Origin: Novosphingobium sp.
GTDB lineage: Bacteria; Pseudomonadota; Alphaproteobacteria; Sphingomonadales; Sphingomonadaceae
Assembly: GCA_027490345.1 (NCBI GenBank)
Contig: JAIXYF010000295.1
Span: 1-7,392 of the forward strand
DNA: 7,392 nt
Direction of reading: 5' to 3'
Below the pieces are notes generated by a model that saw only the letters and a program-made list of their open reading frames with translations, searched no databases and was not told where the DNA came from. This document shows positions 5,275-7,392 of this stretch, piece by piece. The number at the start of each line of letters is the position of its first letter. Positions within the stretch are counted from its first letter, which is position 1. Made by a program: the position numbers and the translations under genes.

Positions 5275-6177
5275 CTACTCCGGCCGTTCCCCCGCCATCG
5301 TTGTCCGATACATCTCCCGCCGGAACCCGTCATAATCATTCGGCGCCAGATGCAGCGCGGCGCGGTTGTCCCACATCGCGATCATGCCGGGCTCCCAGCG
5401 CAGGCGGCAGGTGAAGCCGGCCTGCGTGATATGCCGCGTCAGGAAATCGAGGATCGGGCGGCTTTCGTCCTCGGTCATCCCCTCGATTCCCACGGCATAG
5501 GCCTCGTCCACATAGAGCGAGGGCAGCCCGGTGAAGGGATGCGTGCGCACCAGCGGGTGGAAATTGCCGCGAATGGCCGCCGTGCGCCGGTCCTCATTGG
5601 CAAAGGCCATCGGCTTGCCGCTGATCCGCTCCTGCGTCAGCATGTTCGCCTCGGCCGACATATGCACTTTCAGCGGGCGCAGCATGGCCTGCATTGCGGG
5701 GCTGAGCATCCGCCAGGCCAGTTGCGCATCGGCCCAGACGGTATCCCCGCCATAGGGCGGCACTTCCACCGCGCGCAGAATCGTGACGGAAGGCGGCTCG
5801 TCGAGAAACGGCGAATCCGTGTGCCAGCCGCTGCCGAACAGCGCCTTGGTCTTCGTGTCCGCTTCCTTGATCAGCGGATGGACATTGCGGTGCCCCGCCA
5901 CCCCTTGCGTATAGGCATCCACCGCAAACGGCCCGAACCGTGCGCTGAACGCCTCATGCTCGGCATGGGTGAGGTTCTGCCCGCGCAGGAACACCATCTT
6001 GTGCCGCCACAATGCATCGCGGATTTCCTCGAACGCCTCGGGGGCAAGGTCATGCCCCAGCCGCACTCCGGAAATCTCCGCACCCATCGCGGCAGTCAGC
6101 GGATGTGCGGTGATATGCGCATAGCGGCGCGCCGCGTTATCGAAATCGCCCTGCGGACTCAGCCGTACTTCGCGCAT
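5275..6177 (-). CDS. TauD/TfdA-family Fe(II)/2-oxoglutarate-dependent dioxygenase
   Basis: A 300-residue non-haem iron enzyme that couples 2-oxoglutarate decarboxylation to substrate hydroxylation, often cleaving C-S or C-O bonds. The iron ligands are visible: His119 and Asp121 (GWHTDSPF) and His276 (NRAALHLAPND). Arg287, 11 residues after the last His, and Thr146 (GGDT), 27 residues after the first, fit the 2-oxoglutarate contacts of E. coli TauD. I chose the ATG at 6177 because GGAG lies 8 nt upstream and the longer frame runs into the previous gene. The gene follows the hydrolase stop by 13 nt and is last in a GST-hydrolase-dioxygenase operon ending at a REP doublet. Substrate unknown: taurine, alkylsulfonates, alkyl sulfates and phenoxyacetates are all known in the family. 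No sulfonate transporter is nearby, which weakens a taurine role. Confidence 0.9.
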   Translation of the reverse strand: MREVRLSPQGDFDNAARRYAHITAHPLTAAMGAEISGVRLGHDLAPEAFEEIRDALWRHKMVFLRGQNLTHAEHEAFSARFGPFAVDAYTQGVAGHRNVHPLIKEADTKTKALFGSGWHTDSPFLDEPPSVTILRAVEVPPYGGDTVWADAQLAWRMLSPAMQAMLRPLKVHMSAEANMLTQERISGKPMAFANEDRRTAAIRGNFHPLVRTHPFTGLPSLYVDEAYAVGIEGMTEDESRPILDFLTRHITQAGFTCRLRWEPGMIAMWDNRAALHLAPNDYDGFRREMYRTTMAGERPE

Positions 6178-6190
6178 CGCACGTGCTCCG

Positions 6191-6931
6191 TCAGGCAGGA
6201 ATAGCCGCTTCCAGTGCGTCCGCCAGCTCCACCGGGCGCGAAAGGTAGGGGCTGTGATCGGCATCCAGCGTCACCACCCGCGCGCCGGCGCTCATCGCCT
6301 GCATCCGGCGCTGGCTGGCAATCGGGATCGTGCGGTCCTCCGTGCATTCCACATACATGCGCGGCAAGCTGCCCCAGCGCTCCGCCGTCAGCGCCAGCGG
6401 CTCAGACCGCGGACCATGCGGCTCTGCCACCAGCCGCGGCAGCACGGCGGCAACCAGTTCTGGCGGCGAAAGCTGCGCAAAAACCGGCCCGGCGCGCGCC
6501 GGATCGACCACAGTCGCCACCCCGCCCTGCACTTTGCTGATGATCGCATCGAACGCCGGGTTGGGCTCTTCCAATGTCTTGAACTCGGCACGCGAACTTC
6601 CCGAAGGCAGCATCATCGCGCAGATGTAAACGAGCGCATCCATGGCCGAAGGGTCACGCTCCGCTGCCGTGCTGACCACCAGTCCGCCGCGCGAGTGGCC
6701 TGCCAGCACGACCGGCGCACCGCCGAGCTGCGCCCTCAGATCGCGGCAATGCTGCGCAGCAAACTCACCCCATTCACCCAGCGTGATGGCAGCCATTTCC
6801 TCTGCCGATCCGCCCATAGCGGGAAGGGTCGGCGCAACCACAGTGTGCCCCCGTGCGCGCAGCAATGCTGCAACAGGATCAAAGCACCAGCCGCCGTGCC
6901 AAGACCCGTGGATCAGCACGAACCCGGCCAT
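6191..6931 (-). CDS. alpha/beta hydrolase between GST and dioxygenase genes
   Basis: A 246-residue alpha/beta hydrolase, probably cytoplasmic. It opens with FVLIHGSWHGGWCF (oxyanion region) and carries the nucleophile elbow AGHSRGG with Ser80. The likely acid is Asp199 in CTEDRTIP, and His226 is in DADHSPYLSRP, so the triad is complete. This arrangement resembles small esterases of the Abhydrolase_6 group that include plant methylesterases. The ATG (6931-6929) shares one base with the stop of the GST gene (TGATG), indicating translational coupling; only a weak GGGG precedes it. The upstream extension of the frame lies inside the GST gene and is a shadow. It is a distant paralogue of the hydrolase at 298-966 but has a clear Asp in the triad. 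Substrate unknown; ester or thioester cleavage in aromatic breakdown is possible. Confidence 0.9.
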   Translation of the reverse strand: MAGFVLIHGSWHGGWCFDPVAALLRARGHTVVAPTLPAMGGSAEEMAAITLGEWGEFAAQHCRDLRAQLGGAPVVLAGHSRGGLVVSTAAERDPSAMDALVYICAMMLPSGSSRAEFKTLEEPNPAFDAIISKVQGGVATVVDPARAGPVFAQLSPPELVAAVLPRLVAEPHGPRSEPLALTAERWGSLPRMYVECTEDRTIPIASQRRMQAMSAGARVVTLDADHSPYLSRPVELADALEAAIPA

Positions 6932-7392
6932 CAGCGCACATGCCCCGACCAGACCCGCAGTCCCGGGGCGGTGCGGTCCTCGCTTTTCAGCGCCGCTGCC
7001 ATGCCCGGCCTTGCGGTAATCCGCTCGCGCCATTCCACCAGACGCGGGGCGCGCTTCGCAATCTCCATTTCGGGGAACATCCGCTCCACCATCAGTCCGC
7101 AATGCGAATAGAAGTTGATGTCCGCCAGCGTGTAGGTCTCACCCGCCAGCCACGGCGTTTCCGCCAGTTGCTGCTCCACCTTGCCGACCGCGTATTCGAT
7201 CTTGGCCGTGGCATTGGCGAGATCGGCCTCGGAAAAGCCGGACCGCGCCGTCGCCCACTTCTTGCGCTGATCAGGCAGCGGGATATTTTCCAGCAGCTTC
7301 TCGAACTCGCCGCTCTCGATATTGCGCGCAATCACGCCGACCATGCGGTGCCAGCCGTGCATCGAGACGAAGTTCATCACCTGCTCGTCCAC
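6931..7392 (-). CDS. glutathione S-transferase-family protein, LigF-like C-terminal part (5' end outside window)
   Basis: The frame is open to the window edge and gives 153 C-terminal residues; the N-terminal thioredoxin-fold domain and true start lie outside. The GTG at the edge is an internal valine codon, not a supported start. The visible part is the all-helical GST C-domain, with the conserved N-capping stretch WLAGETYTLADINFY and the terminal PRLVEWRERITARPGM. VDEQVMNFVSMHGW, and later NIPLPDQRKKWATARSGF, resemble the SYK-6 beta-etherase LigF as I recall it, so this may belong to the beta-aryl-ether-cleaving GST group. Such enzymes use glutathione to break the beta-O-4 bond of lignin dimers. 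The active-site N-terminus is missing, so activity cannot be judged. It is the first visible gene of the operon with the hydrolase and dioxygenase. Confidence 0.88.
   Translation of the reverse strand: MDEQVMNFVSMHGWHRMVGVIARNIESGEFEKLLENIPLPDQRKKWATARSGFSEADLANATAKIEYAVGKVEQQLAETPWLAGETYTLADINFYSHCGLMVERMFPEMEIAKRAPRLVEWRERITARPGMAAALKSEDRTAPGLRVWSGHVR

Noticed and set aside
5254..6204. Plus-strand open frame of 316 codons opposite the TauD-type gene
   Set aside because: Antisense to a gene with intact iron and 2-oxoglutarate ligands; it also starts inside the REP doublet.

Overview
The window looks like chromosomal DNA of a sphingomonad-type alphaproteobacterium (Sphingobium/Novosphingobium-like). 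This rests on the high G+C, GGGAGAGA-type ribosome binding sites, REP-like GTCACCCCGGACTTGATCC elements, and a gene set resembling lignin-aromatic catabolism. The organism assignment is an inference from gene content and remembered families; no search was run.

Layout. (1) Positions 1-159 hold the C-terminus of an unidentified plus-strand gene. A palindromic REP doublet (179-266) separates it from a converging minus-strand operon. (2) That operon (3304 down to 298) encodes a LigM-type tetrahydrofolate-dependent aryl O-demethylase, a divergent MetF-type methylenetetrahydrofolate reductase and an alpha/beta hydrolase. The last two overlap by 4 nt, and a hairpin lies between the first two. (3) A 184-bp divergent intergenic region (3305-3488) carries a good sigma70-like promoter for the demethylase. 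A 7-5-7 palindrome overlaps its -10 element and is a probable repressor operator. (4) On the plus strand follow purU (formyltetrahydrofolate deformylase, 3489-4343), a strong intercistronic hairpin, a VOC/glyoxalase-fold protein (4400-4801), and a small atypical gene for a possible lipoprotein (4817-5140). (5) A second REP doublet (5167-5261) separates these from another converging minus-strand operon. It encodes a glutathione S-transferase with LigF-like features (cut by the window edge), a second alpha/beta hydrolase and a TauD/TfdA-type 2-oxoglutarate dioxygenase.

How the genes fit together. LigM-type enzymes move the methoxy methyl group of vanillate or 3-O-methylgallate to tetrahydrofolate. 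MetF oxidises the resulting 5-methyl-THF to 5,10-methylene-THF. FolD-type activity, not in this window, would give 10-formyl-THF, and PurU would hydrolyse that to formate and free THF. The divergent arrangement around one candidate operator therefore looks like a demethylation and C1-disposal module. The second operon may act on other lignin-type or xenobiotic compounds, but its substrates cannot be read from the sequence. No RNA gene, CRISPR array, insertion sequence or attachment site was seen.
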